A DNA stretch of 64,000 nucleotides from NCBI GenBank assembly GCA_963849635.1, contig CAWKIA010000040.1:62001-126000 (forward strand), written 5' to 3'. Positions 1-7,836 of this stretch are shown here, piece by piece. The position numbers and the translations under genes were made by a program. This DNA comes from CAVRUD01 sp963849635. Lineage in GTDB: Bacteria; Chloroflexota; Chloroflexia; Thermomicrobiales; UBA6265. Below the pieces are notes generated by a model. That model worked only from the letters and a program-made list of their open reading frames with translations, did no database searches and was not told the origin of the DNA. How positions within the stretch are numbered: position 1 is the stretch's first letter; every line of letters begins with the position of its first letter.

Positions 1-142
1 TGCTTTTCTCGGGATCATCGTCCGGCGGCGCCATCGCCGCAAAGAAGGGCGCGAAGTCCGGCCGTGGCACCACGGTCGCCACCCGGTCGTCCTCCACCTC
101 CACCTCCGCGAATACCAGCCGCGCGAGCTGGTTGCGCTGCAA
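1..142 (-). pseudogene. C-terminal fragment resembling a serine site-specific recombinase
   Basis: Read on the minus strand, codons from about position 142 down to the window edge give LQRNQLARLVFAEVEV, then DDRVATVVPRPDF and APFFA. This resembles, from memory, the C-terminal tail of large serine recombinases of Chloroflexota and Firmicutes, where a line such as 'RNRLARxLFExVxVxxxRVxAVxPRPExAPFF' follows the zinc ribbon and coiled coil. No upstream recombinase domain is present: positions 143-250 hold no continuation and the next gene is an oxidoreductase. It is therefore a remnant or a gene end whose 3' part lies outside the window. The family call is by eye only. Confidence 0.35.
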
Positions 143-250
143 GACGAACCTCAGCTCCGAGCAGGAGCAGGCGCTGGCAGAGGCGCTCTCCCAACCTGCT
201 GCTTGACGCGGAGGCTGCCGCCGCATTACGGGGGACGGCTGCGGGCCTCG

Positions 251-1015
251 CTACGCGGCAGTCCAGCCCGCGTCGGCGGTGACGATCGCGCCATTGATAA
301 AACGCGCCTCGTCCGAGGCCAGGAAGAGCGCCAGCGCCGCGATGTCCTCCGGGTCGAGCATGGCGGGCATCAGCCCAGCGTAGGCCGCCACCCGGGCCGC
401 CCCCTCCGGGTCGATCCGCTCCTGGGGCATCGTCTCGGCGATGCTGGTCTTCGTGCCGCCCGGCGCGATCGCGTTGGCGCGCACGCCCCTGGTGGCATAC
501 ATCCACGCCGTGTTCTTCGTCAGCCCGACGAGCCCGTGCTTGGCGGTGGTGTAGGCAGCGCCGGCGGCGCCGCCCTCGATCGCGCCCACAGACGCGATGT
601 TGACGACGGCACCGCCGCCCTGCTCAAGCATTCGCGGGACGGCGCGGCGCATGGTGAACATCGGGCCGTCGAGGTTGATGGCCATGACGCGGCGCCAGAC
701 GTCGTCCGCCAACTCTCCCACGCCCTGCATGTAGTCCATCACGCCGGCGTTGTTGACCAGGATGTCGATCCGGCCGTAGGTGGCGACCGCCAGGTCCACA
801 AGCGCCTCGGCCGTGGCGCGGTCGGCGATATCGCCTTGCGCCCCCACGGCGGTGCCGCCGCCGCCCTTGATCTCGGCGACCGCCGCGTCGAGGCGCTGGC
901 GGTTCCAGTCGCCCACGACCGCCTTCGCGCCCTCAACCGCGAACCGCCTGGCGATCGCCAGCCCGATCCCGGAGCCCGCTCCGGTGATCACCGCCACCTT
1001 GTCCTGCAGTCTCAT
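251..1015 (-). CDS. SDR-family NAD(P)-dependent oxidoreductase
   Basis: A classical short-chain dehydrogenase/reductase of 254 residues, likely a cytosolic NAD(P)(H)-dependent alcohol/ketone oxidoreductase of unknown substrate. Visible motifs are the cofactor-binding TGAGSGIG (residues 11-18), the NNAG stretch near 88-91, and the catalytic tetrad Asn114, Ser142, Tyr155 and Lys159 (YTTAK). The C-terminal part (ALFLASDEARFINGAI) is typical of the family. I chose the ATG at 1015 because GAGGGG lies 6 nt upstream; a GTG 18 bases further upstream in frame lacks a ribosome site. It stands alone, with about 500 bases of doubtful sequence before the next gene. Confidence 0.9.
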   Translation of the reverse strand: MRLQDKVAVITGAGSGIGLAIARRFAVEGAKAVVGDWNRQRLDAAVAEIKGGGGTAVGAQGDIADRATAEALVDLAVATYGRIDILVNNAGVMDYMQGVGELADDVWRRVMAINLDGPMFTMRRAVPRMLEQGGGAVVNIASVGAIEGGAAGAAYTTAKHGLVGLTKNTAWMYATRGVRANAIAPGGTKTSIAETMPQERIDPEGAARVAAYAGLMPAMLDPEDIAALALFLASDEARFINGAIVTADAGWTAA

Positions 1016-1029
1016 CTCGTCCCCTCTCG

Positions 1030-1413
1030 TCACCGCGTACGTGTACGTCGACGATCCGGATCGTCGGCAGCGAGGAAGCGCGGCTCACCCGCGCCGAATA
1101 GGAGCTCCCGTCCCCGATCGGGGCGAACGCCGGCCACGTCATGCGGCTCGGCGAGCGGCTCGGCCGCACCTGCCATGCCCCGTGTCATGGACGTTTGCTT
1201 GTGCGCTGAATCCCGCCGGGTGATCCCGGAGCAGGCGGCCGCCACGCCCTCGTACGGCATCCCGGTACGGCATCCCGGCGTTGTGCTCGTGCCGCTTCGG
1301 TCGTGGTCCCGCCGCCAATCGCTGAAGACCGCCCGGACAATCCGATCGTACCAGACCGGGAGCAGGACGCCCATCGCTATCCACCCGAGGGCCTCGATCC
1401 TGATGCGGCCCAC
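1030..1413 (-). other. Doubtful small reading frame or gene remnant between the SDR gene and the cation ATPase
   Basis: The stretch 1016-1524 has no clear gene. One minus-strand frame is open from 1527 and reads VTLLVGVWGTYDD, then RIRIEALGWIAMGVLLPVWY, which has protein-like composition with one hydrophobic segment. The first start codon (GTG at 1413) comes only after part of that stretch, and the rest of the frame (to 1030) is low-complexity and basic. It could be the decayed end of a small membrane protein or a chance frame in GC-rich DNA. I recognise no family. Confidence 0.15.
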
Positions 1414-1524
1414 CGTCTCGCCCGAGCCGGGATCGTCGTATGTTCCCCAGACTCCGACCAGAAGCGTGACGGTTTGCGCAGCTCGGTCTGGATGTTGATC
1501 GGGAACGGCAGCCCCATAGCCAGG

Positions 1525-4023
1525 CTAGCTATCAGCGGGGATCGATATTCCGAGGAATTGCTGCACCAGATGGAATCGCCAGGCGTAGCGGAAGGCCACG
1601 TACCAAGCAGCGATGACAACCCCGATGATAGCAAGATCGCGGGGAGAGAGGGGGGCCATTTCGAAAACTCGGCGCAGGGCGGGCGTGACGATGATCGCGA
1701 CGAGGACGACCAGCAGTGCGAGGCTGAGGACGATGGGACGCCGGTCGACGCCAGATGCACTGGGATCCGCCGGCTTGATCCCGGCGACGCTGACGAAGGG
1801 GATGAGCGCCAGGCCCCAGAGCGTGGCGGCGACGGTCAAGACCGTCTGGGCCAGGTTAATGTCGTCGGTGGCGCGCAGAAACAAGATGTAGAGCATCAGC
1901 CCGACCGGCGCGGTTGTGAGGGCGGCCGAAAGGACGAACGGCAGGACGTCGCGCAGGAGCCGGCGTGCGGTTGGCCCGGGCTGGGCCCAGATGGCGAGGA
2001 AGACGGTAGGCACGCCGATCACGAGGAATGCCGGGATCGCGTTCATCCGAGGCGTGGAGGGGAAGGCGGCGTTGACGATGCCGGTACCGATAATGATCAG
2101 CGCCATCGCCAGCGAGCGCGCCAGGTAAAGAGCGATCAGATCCTGGGTGCCGCGAACGATCCGCTGGCCCTCGCGAAACGCGGCCGGAAGCACCGCGAAA
2201 GAGTCGTTGAGCAACACCAGATCGGCGACGGCGCGGGTGGCCTGGCTGCCACGGTGCATCGCGATCCCGACCTGCGCCTGCTTGAGTGCGAGGACGTCGT
2301 TGACCCCATCTCCGATCATCGCCACGTAGTGGTCGTTTCGCTGCAACTGGCGAATCAGGCGGACTTTCTGGTCTGGCGTGATACGGCCGAAGATCGTCGT
2401 CTCCTGCGCCACCTGCGCCAGTTGCCCGTCGTCCAGCTCCTCCAGTTCCAGCCCCGACACGACTCGAAGTTCCTCGTCCGTGCCAAAACCGGCCTGTCGC
2501 GCCAGTGCCGCCACCGTCTCCGGGTGGTCCCCGGAAAGGATCTTGGGGCGGATGCCGGACCGCTCGAACTGGGCGATGGTGGCGCGGGCGTCCGGCTGGA
2601 GCTCATCCCCGAGCGCGATCAGTGCAAGCGGCACCAGATCGCTGGGAAGCCGCGGCTGGCCAACCTCCCATTGGAGCGTCACGGGGTCCGGATGATGGGC
2701 GAAGAGCAGCACCCGCAAGCCTGCCGATGTCCACTCCGCGAGTGACGCTGCTAGATTGCCGCCGGGCCGCAACGACGGCTGGAGGACATCTGGCGCACCC
2801 AGGACATAGAGCCCAGGGCGTTGCTCGTCATCGAAGATGAAGGCGCTCCATTTACGGGCGGAGGAGAACGGAACGGTCTCGCGAGCTGGTCGTGACTGTC
2901 CCGGCAGCGCATTGGCAATGGCGGCGATGGTGCGATTGGGCGCGATAGTGCTTGCGGCGAAGTCGCCGATGATGGCGTTGAGATCGGCTGGCACCGCGTC
3001 GAGTGGCCGGATGTCCTGGAAGGCGAGACGGTTGGTTGTAAGGGTGCCGGTCTTGTCGAGACAGAGCACGTCGACGTGGCTCAGCGACTCGATCGCGTTC
3101 GCCTGTTGCAGCAATGCTCCCTTGCCAGCGACGCGCACGGCGCCCAGGGCGTAGGTGACCGTCAGTATGAGGGCCAGACCCTGGGGCACCAGGCTGATGA
3201 CGACGGCGACGGTGCGCACCGCGTTCTCGACTGAGTAGTCGCGATAGGCTCGATCGAGCGTGCCCGCGAGCGGGAGCCTGGTCGGCGAAAGGGCAAGCGC
3301 CAAGCCGCGGATTGCGAGGTCGACGACGACGGGGCCGCCGATCGCCAGCACCAGCACGATCATCGCCCGGAGCACCAGGGCAACCTCGCGCTGGACCGGT
3401 GTCCGAGTCTGGCGGAAGGCGCGGGCGTCGCGGGTCATCTGGTTGGCGAGGCTCTCCGCGCCGACCCGCTCAGCCTCGTAGGTGGCGCTACCGGCGACGC
3501 AGAAGCTGCCCGAATAGACCTGATCGCCCGGAGGTTTGGAGACGGGTTCCGATTCGCCGCTAAGGAGCGACTCGTCGACGTCCATCCGTTCCGGACCGAC
3601 GACCCGACCGTCGACCACGATCTGATCACCCGGTCGCGCGACCAGCAAGTCGCCGACGACGATCTCGGTGGGATCGATCTCCCGCTCGTGGCCGTCGCGG
3701 ATGACCGATGCCTTCGGACGGTTCAGGAGGGCGATGCGGTCAAGCTGCCGCTTTGCCCGGCCCTCCTGCACGACCGCGACGATGACGTTGAGGAGCACGA
3801 TGCCGACGGTGACGACCGCGTCGAGGACGAGCCCCAGCCCAAGCAAGGCGGCGCCGACCACGAAGATGACGATGTTGATCGAGCCGAAGGCGTTGTCCCG
3901 CAGGATGCTGAGATAGGAGCGGCTCGCCCTGAAGGCAACGCCGTTGCTCTGGCCGGCGGCGCGACGGGCCGCGGCCTCCGCCTCGGAGAGCCCGTTCGGT
4001 TCAGGGTCAACGGCATGTGTCAC
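1525..4023 (-). CDS. P-type cation-translocating ATPase, CtpE/Ca2+-ATPase-like
   Basis: An 832-residue membrane pump that uses ATP to move a cation across the cytoplasmic membrane. The sequence shows the actuator motif as SGES (155-158, where TGES is usual), the phosphorylated Asp in DKTGTLT (323-329), KILSGDHPET around 494-503 and the hinge GDGVNDVLAL (571-580). Two hydrophobic pairs precede the P-domain and about six segments follow it. The M4 motif reads SLVPQGL near 277-283. Overall layout and the short N-terminus resemble the actinobacterial CtpE calcium pump; the ion is not proven. The start is GTG at 4023, which overlaps the TAG of the upstream stress-protein gene by one base, so translation is probably coupled. 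Confidence 0.85.
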   Translation of the reverse strand: MTHAVDPEPNGLSEAEAAARRAAGQSNGVAFRASRSYLSILRDNAFGSINIVIFVVGAALLGLGLVLDAVVTVGIVLLNVIVAVVQEGRAKRQLDRIALLNRPKASVIRDGHEREIDPTEIVVGDLLVARPGDQIVVDGRVVGPERMDVDESLLSGESEPVSKPPGDQVYSGSFCVAGSATYEAERVGAESLANQMTRDARAFRQTRTPVQREVALVLRAMIVLVLAIGGPVVVDLAIRGLALALSPTRLPLAGTLDRAYRDYSVENAVRTVAVVISLVPQGLALILTVTYALGAVRVAGKGALLQQANAIESLSHVDVLCLDKTGTLTTNRLAFQDIRPLDAVPADLNAIIGDFAASTIAPNRTIAAIANALPGQSRPARETVPFSSARKWSAFIFDDEQRPGLYVLGAPDVLQPSLRPGGNLAASLAEWTSAGLRVLLFAHHPDPVTLQWEVGQPRLPSDLVPLALIALGDELQPDARATIAQFERSGIRPKILSGDHPETVAALARQAGFGTDEELRVVSGLELEELDDGQLAQVAQETTIFGRITPDQKVRLIRQLQRNDHYVAMIGDGVNDVLALKQAQVGIAMHRGSQATRAVADLVLLNDSFAVLPAAFREGQRIVRGTQDLIALYLARSLAMALIIIGTGIVNAAFPSTPRMNAIPAFLVIGVPTVFLAIWAQPGPTARRLLRDVLPFVLSAALTTAPVGLMLYILFLRATDDINLAQTVLTVAATLWGLALIPFVSVAGIKPADPSASGVDRRPIVLSLALLVVLVAIIVTPALRRVFEMAPLSPRDLAIIGVVIAAWYVAFRYAWRFHLVQQFLGISIPADS

Positions 4024-4277
4024 TAGGCAGACATCGCGGCAGGGGTGGCGGCTTCGGCGTGTTCGGCCGCTGCCTCGGTGGCACGGATCAGCATGATTGG
4101 AACCGGCGAGCCGCGGACGACGTCTTCGGCGACGCTGCCCAGGAACCAGCGCGAGAGTCCGCCGCGGCCATGAGTCGACATTATCACAAAGTCACCCGGC
4201 TTGGTCGCGGCGATGATCTCGCGGGTGGGGTTGCCCGTCGCCCTGCGCGAGCGGCTGGACGCGATCTCACCGACCAC
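4023..4277 (-). pseudogene. Universal stress protein (UspA family), C-terminal half only
   Basis: The frame encodes NPTREIIAAT, then DFVIMSTHGRGGLSRWFLGS and VAEDVVRGSPVPIMLIR. This is the ATP-binding C-terminal half of a UspA domain (the G-2x-G-9x-G-S type loop is visible as GRGGLSRWFLGS). A whole domain has about 140-150 residues; only about 84 are readable, and the usual N-terminal strand with its 'P.DGS..A' motif is not found in any frame over 4278-4450. It is probably truncated, or broken by more than one indel. The TAG overlaps the GTG start of the cation ATPase, suggesting they once formed a stress-response pair. Confidence 0.7.
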
Positions 4278-4449
4278 CTACCGCGCGGACATCCGTGCCC
4301 CGCTCCGCATCCTCGCCCGCCGTCGTCGCCACCAGGTCGGTGCCCAGCTCGGTCTCCGCTCGCCGCGATCGTCTCCATGCTGGGCCAGGGCCCGGAGGTC
4401 CACCTGGGACACGCGGCAGGCCAACGGAGGAGTGCGGACCGGCGCAACG

Positions 4450-5181
4450 CTACCCGATGACGCCGCCGCTGAGCTTGCCGACGCCCCAGGTAATCGCCAT
4501 GGTCAGGATGCCGACGCCGACGTTGCGAACGATCGCGGCCCGGGGCGGCGCCTTCCCCAGGCGGGCGCTCAGGTAGCCGGTAAGCACCAACCCCAGCACC
4601 GCGGCGACGACACAGATGGCGACGCGCCAGCCCGAGAACGGGACCAGGATCGCCAGCACCGGCAACGACCCACCGATTGCGAACGAGCCGAACGACGCAC
4701 CCGCCGCCGTCCAGGGACTGGTGAGCGCATCCGGATCGATCTGCAGCTCGGCCTCGGCGTGGGCGCGCAGGGCATCGCCCGCCGTCAGCTCGCGCGCGAC
4801 CTGGCCCGCGAGCTGCTCGGACAGCCCACGCTCCCGATAGAGTCCGGCAAGCTCAGCCTCCTCCTGCTCCGGGAGGTTCGCCAGTTCCCACCGTTCGAGA
4901 TCGATCGCCGCCGCCTCCGTGTCCCGCTGGGTGCTCACGGAGACGTACTCTCCACCGGCCATGGAGAGCGCGCCGGCGACGAGCGCCGCCAGCCCCGCGG
5001 TCAAGATCGTCGAGAGCGTCGCGGTGGCCCCGGCCACACCGACCACGACGCCGGCGGTCGACACGAGTCCGTCGTTGGCTCCCAGCACCCCCGCCCGCAG
5101 CCAGTTCAACCGGTCGCCGAGGGCGTCCGTGTGCGGCTCACTGCGGTGTCGGCGCGCCAGAAACGGCATCTGTGATGTCAC
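4450..5181 (-). CDS. VIT1/CCC1-family metal transporter
   Basis: A 243-residue polytopic membrane protein of the VIT1/CCC1 family (iron/manganese exporters or vacuolar-type transporters). The first helix carries the family signature LRAGVLGANDGLVSTAGVVV, followed by ALSMAGGEYVSVSTQRDTE; a cytoplasmic helical segment rich in Glu (AIDLERWELANLPEQEEAEL) fits the metal-binding domain between TM2 and TM3, and three further helices follow. I chose GTG at 5181 because GGGAGGG ends 6 nt upstream; the ATG at 5169 has no ribosome site. It may act with the neighbouring cation ATPase in metal homeostasis, which is only inference. Confidence 0.85.
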   Translation of the reverse strand: MTSQMPFLARRHRSEPHTDALGDRLNWLRAGVLGANDGLVSTAGVVVGVAGATATLSTILTAGLAALVAGALSMAGGEYVSVSTQRDTEAAAIDLERWELANLPEQEEAELAGLYRERGLSEQLAGQVARELTAGDALRAHAEAELQIDPDALTSPWTAAGASFGSFAIGGSLPVLAILVPFSGWRVAICVVAAVLGLVLTGYLSARLGKAPPRAAIVRNVGVGILTMAITWGVGKLSGGVIG

Positions 5182-5403
5182 GCTCAGCCCTCCCACTACA
5201 CCGCGCACACCGTACCAGGAAGGAGCGCAAGGCGGCAGGGAGGAGCAGGCAGACCTCGCGGGCGAATCCGCCGATCCTTCCGGGCCAGGGAAGGGCGCGG
5301 GCGATCAACAGGCCGGCGGTGGTCGCCGCGACGCAGCCACGCCCACCCCGGCGATCGGCCGTGGGGGTCAGGACCGGAGCAGCGGAATCGCCGCCGCGTC
5401 CAT

Positions 5404-6753
5404 CTAGCACATTCCCGCCTGCTCGGCCCGCGCCGTGATGCCGCGCAGCATCTTGCGCTCCATCAGGTACGCGCCCGGCAGCAGCAGCTCCAGCCGCAGG
5501 CGCTCCGTCAGCCGACCGACCGGCATACGATTGCGTTCGATCAGCCGGGTGCGGCCGCCCTCGGCCGGCTCCAAGCAGAAGACCCAGCTCCAGGTCCGGT
5601 CCGGCATCGCCAACAGGAGGGTGCGCTGCGGATCGATCGCCTCAACCCGGAGCGGTGGCCCGCTCTTGCTCAGGTGGAACTCGTGCCCGACCGCCAGATC
5701 CTGCCACTCGGGGTGGATGCGGTCGGCGCTGTGCATGTCGAGCCCCATCAGGTTCTCGATCCAGTCGTAGGTGTAGACGCCGCCGCGACCGGGCCCCATC
5801 TGCATCAGCCAAGGCCAAACCGCCTCAGGCGGCGCGTCGATGGTGATGGCATGGGTCGTGGCCATCGCCGGCTGGGGGACGATCTCGTCACCCGGGAGTG
5901 CGCGGCTGATTTCTCCTTTCGTGGCGCCCGCGGTCATCAGCCGGGACCGCACGCCGAGTCCATACGCGGCCAGCGCAAGCCCAATACCCAGCGCCACCGG
6001 AACCGGGCTGGCTCCTGCCGATCCAGTGTCCCCGGGTGCCCTCCGTTCATCAGCTCGGCGGGACTCGTCGGCGAGGCGTTCGGCGCGAGCCTTGATGCCC
6101 AGCAACATGCGGCGCTCCATCAGGAAGGCGGTTGGCTCGAGCACCAGGCGGGCCAAAGTGTCGGTAGAGAACTGAGGCGGCCAGCCACCGCGCACCCGGC
6201 TGATGAGGCGCGTTGCTCTGTCGTCGGTCTCCTTGAGCACGAACGCCCAGGAGATCTTCATGCCCGGTGGGGTCGGAGCGAGGACGAGCGCATGCCCTGC
6301 ATCCACCTCGTGGACCGGCCAAGCTGGTCCCTTGCCAAGCGGGATCACGTCGCCGGGCTGGATACGCTGGAACTCCGGGAGGATTCGGTCCGCGCTCGGG
6401 CGATCGAGGAAGCCGAACACGCGGTCGAGCCGATCGTAGCTGTACAGCCCTCCTCGGCGGTAGCCGAGCTGTGCTAACCACGGCCAGACGTGCGACGCCG
6501 GCGCGGAGATCGTGACCGCGCGCGTCGTGCGGTACCGGGGCTGAGGAACGAGGTCGTCGCCGGGCAGCAGCGCACTGAACTCGGCGGCCGTCGCGCCCCA
6601 GTGGAGGAGTCGGGGTCGGACGTACCGCCAGTACGTGGCGGCGATGGTGGCGCAGGCGCCAAGCGTCGTCAGCGGGCGTCGCCACGGATGCTGCTGTGCA
6701 TCGCCACCATCTGCCAGCGAGGGGACGGGGATCTCCGCTTCAGGCGCTCCCAT
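5404..6753 (-). CDS. Membrane-linked protein with two tandem SRPBCC domains
   Basis: A protein of about 449 residues with two homologous START-like (SRPBCC) halves. Each half has LPGD(D/E)xVPQP, then TTxAxTIxAPxxxVWPWLxQxG, GRGG(L/V)Y(S/T)YD, SADRIxPE and an amphipathic helix ending in LMERxMLxGIKARAE. Such domains form a hydrophobic cavity for lipids or other hydrophobic ligands. Short hydrophobic segments precede each half (near TTLGACATIAATYW and VALGIGLALAAYGLG), suggesting membrane attachment. The start ATG at 6753 lies one base after the stop of the upstream SRPBCC gene (TGA-A-ATG), so the two are translationally coupled. The ligand is unknown. Confidence 0.8.
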   Translation of the reverse strand: MGAPEAEIPVPSLADGGDAQQHPWRRPLTTLGACATIAATYWRYVRPRLLHWGATAAEFSALLPGDDLVPQPRYRTTRAVTISAPASHVWPWLAQLGYRRGGLYSYDRLDRVFGFLDRPSADRILPEFQRIQPGDVIPLGKGPAWPVHEVDAGHALVLAPTPPGMKISWAFVLKETDDRATRLISRVRGGWPPQFSTDTLARLVLEPTAFLMERRMLLGIKARAERLADESRRADERRAPGDTGSAGASPVPVALGIGLALAAYGLGVRSRLMTAGATKGEISRALPGDEIVPQPAMATTHAITIDAPPEAVWPWLMQMGPGRGGVYTYDWIENLMGLDMHSADRIHPEWQDLAVGHEFHLSKSGPPLRVEAIDPQRTLLLAMPDRTWSWVFCLEPAEGGRTRLIERNRMPVGRLTERLRLELLLPGAYLMERKMLRGITARAEQAGMC

Positions 6754-6754
6754 T

Positions 6755-7465
6755 TCAGGCCGCCGTTCGCCCGCGCTGGCCCCCGAAGCCGTCCTCGTCC
6801 GGAGTGACTCCGGTCTCGTGGTCGCGGACGGCGCGTTCGACCCGATACTTAATGCCCTGGAGCATGGCAATGCTCATGATGGTATACCCCGGTTCCAGGA
6901 TCCGGTCGGGCAGGCGTGACCAGAACGACCGGTCGGCCGAGGTCCGCGAGCGCAGGAGCAGCCTGGTCGATGCGTTCCACTGGCCTTCCAAGACGAACTG
7001 CCAACTTCCGGGGCAGATGGCAGGGTCATTCCCCATGCACAGGACCAGGGCCCTGTTGGGATCGATCTCCGTCACCACCGGCCCGCGCCGGCCTCCGGGG
7101 TACCCCTCGGGCATGAACGCGACGATGTCGCCGACCTTCAGGTCCTGCCACTCCGGGTGGATGCGATCGGCGTTCTTGACGTGGAGGTGAAACACGCCGT
7201 TTTCCACCCAGAGGAGGCTGTAAAGCCCGGCCCGGTCGACACCCATCTGCACCAACCAGGACCAAACGTCCTCCGGCGACGCGTCGATGGTCATCGCCAT
7301 GGTGGTCTGCCAGGCGGCCTTCGGGACCAGGGCATCGCCCGGGAGGACGCGCTCCATCTCGGAGCGCGTCGCGCCCCAGTGACGTCCGATGAGCCACGTT
7401 GCGGGATAGGCAACGGCCGGCACCAACGCGAGCGCCGCCGCGATCCATCGCATCTTCGTAGACAT
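6755..7465 (-). CDS. Single-domain SRPBCC protein with N-terminal membrane anchor
   Basis: A 236-residue relative of the two domains encoded next door. It begins with a hydrophobic helix (WIAAALALVPAVAYPATWLI), then LPGDALVPKAAWQTT, DASPEDVWSWLVQMG, NADRIHPEWQDLKVGD and the family C-terminal helix LQGIKYRVERAV. I chose ATG 7465 because AAGGAGG ends 8 nt upstream; a second ATG two codons earlier sits too close to the ribosome site. Long in-frame sequence upstream (to about 9169) is antisense to the LuxR genes and is not part of this protein. With the next gene it forms a two-gene unit of three SRPBCC domains. Confidence 0.8.
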   Translation of the reverse strand: MSTKMRWIAAALALVPAVAYPATWLIGRHWGATRSEMERVLPGDALVPKAAWQTTMAMTIDASPEDVWSWLVQMGVDRAGLYSLLWVENGVFHLHVKNADRIHPEWQDLKVGDIVAFMPEGYPGGRRGPVVTEIDPNRALVLCMGNDPAICPGSWQFVLEGQWNASTRLLLRSRTSADRSFWSRLPDRILEPGYTIMSIAMLQGIKYRVERAVRDHETGVTPDEDGFGGQRGRTAA

Positions 7466-7538
7466 GACCATCTCCTCCTTCTGGTTGCCCACAACATCGG
7501 AACGCGCCGGGTCCACGGCGCGTTCAGACGGGGCGAGG

Positions 7539-7568
7539 AGTATAGGTATCAACGCGGGGGTTCTCAAA
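7539..7568 (-). promoter_or_regulatory. Candidate promoter for the SRPBCC gene pair
   Basis: On the minus strand TTTGAG (complement of 7563-7568) and TATACT (complement of 7539-7544) are separated by 18 bases, about 70 bases upstream of the start at 7465. The remainder of the divergent gap 7472-7836 holds no gene that I can see; its right end from about 7705 is part of the repeated leader of the LuxR genes. Confidence 0.4.
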
Positions 7569-7836
7569 CCACGAAGGGGATAGGAGATAGGGTCCGGGGA
7601 AACAGCACTCCCCTCCGAGCACCCACGGCTCGGCCCCGTCCGGCGAGCCTGTCCACGCCTGGTGGGACTCTCGGGGGAAGAGAGGAAGCGGCACATCAGC
7701 ACCCCCTCACCGCCCGGCTCTCCGCGCGTCCCCGTTGCCGGATGCTGGTCGCGACTCGGCGGTGGGCGCGAGGTTGACGCAGTGCGGCAATAGCGCCACC
7801 ATAGCCTGGTTGGTTGACATCCAGCCGAGGCATGCG

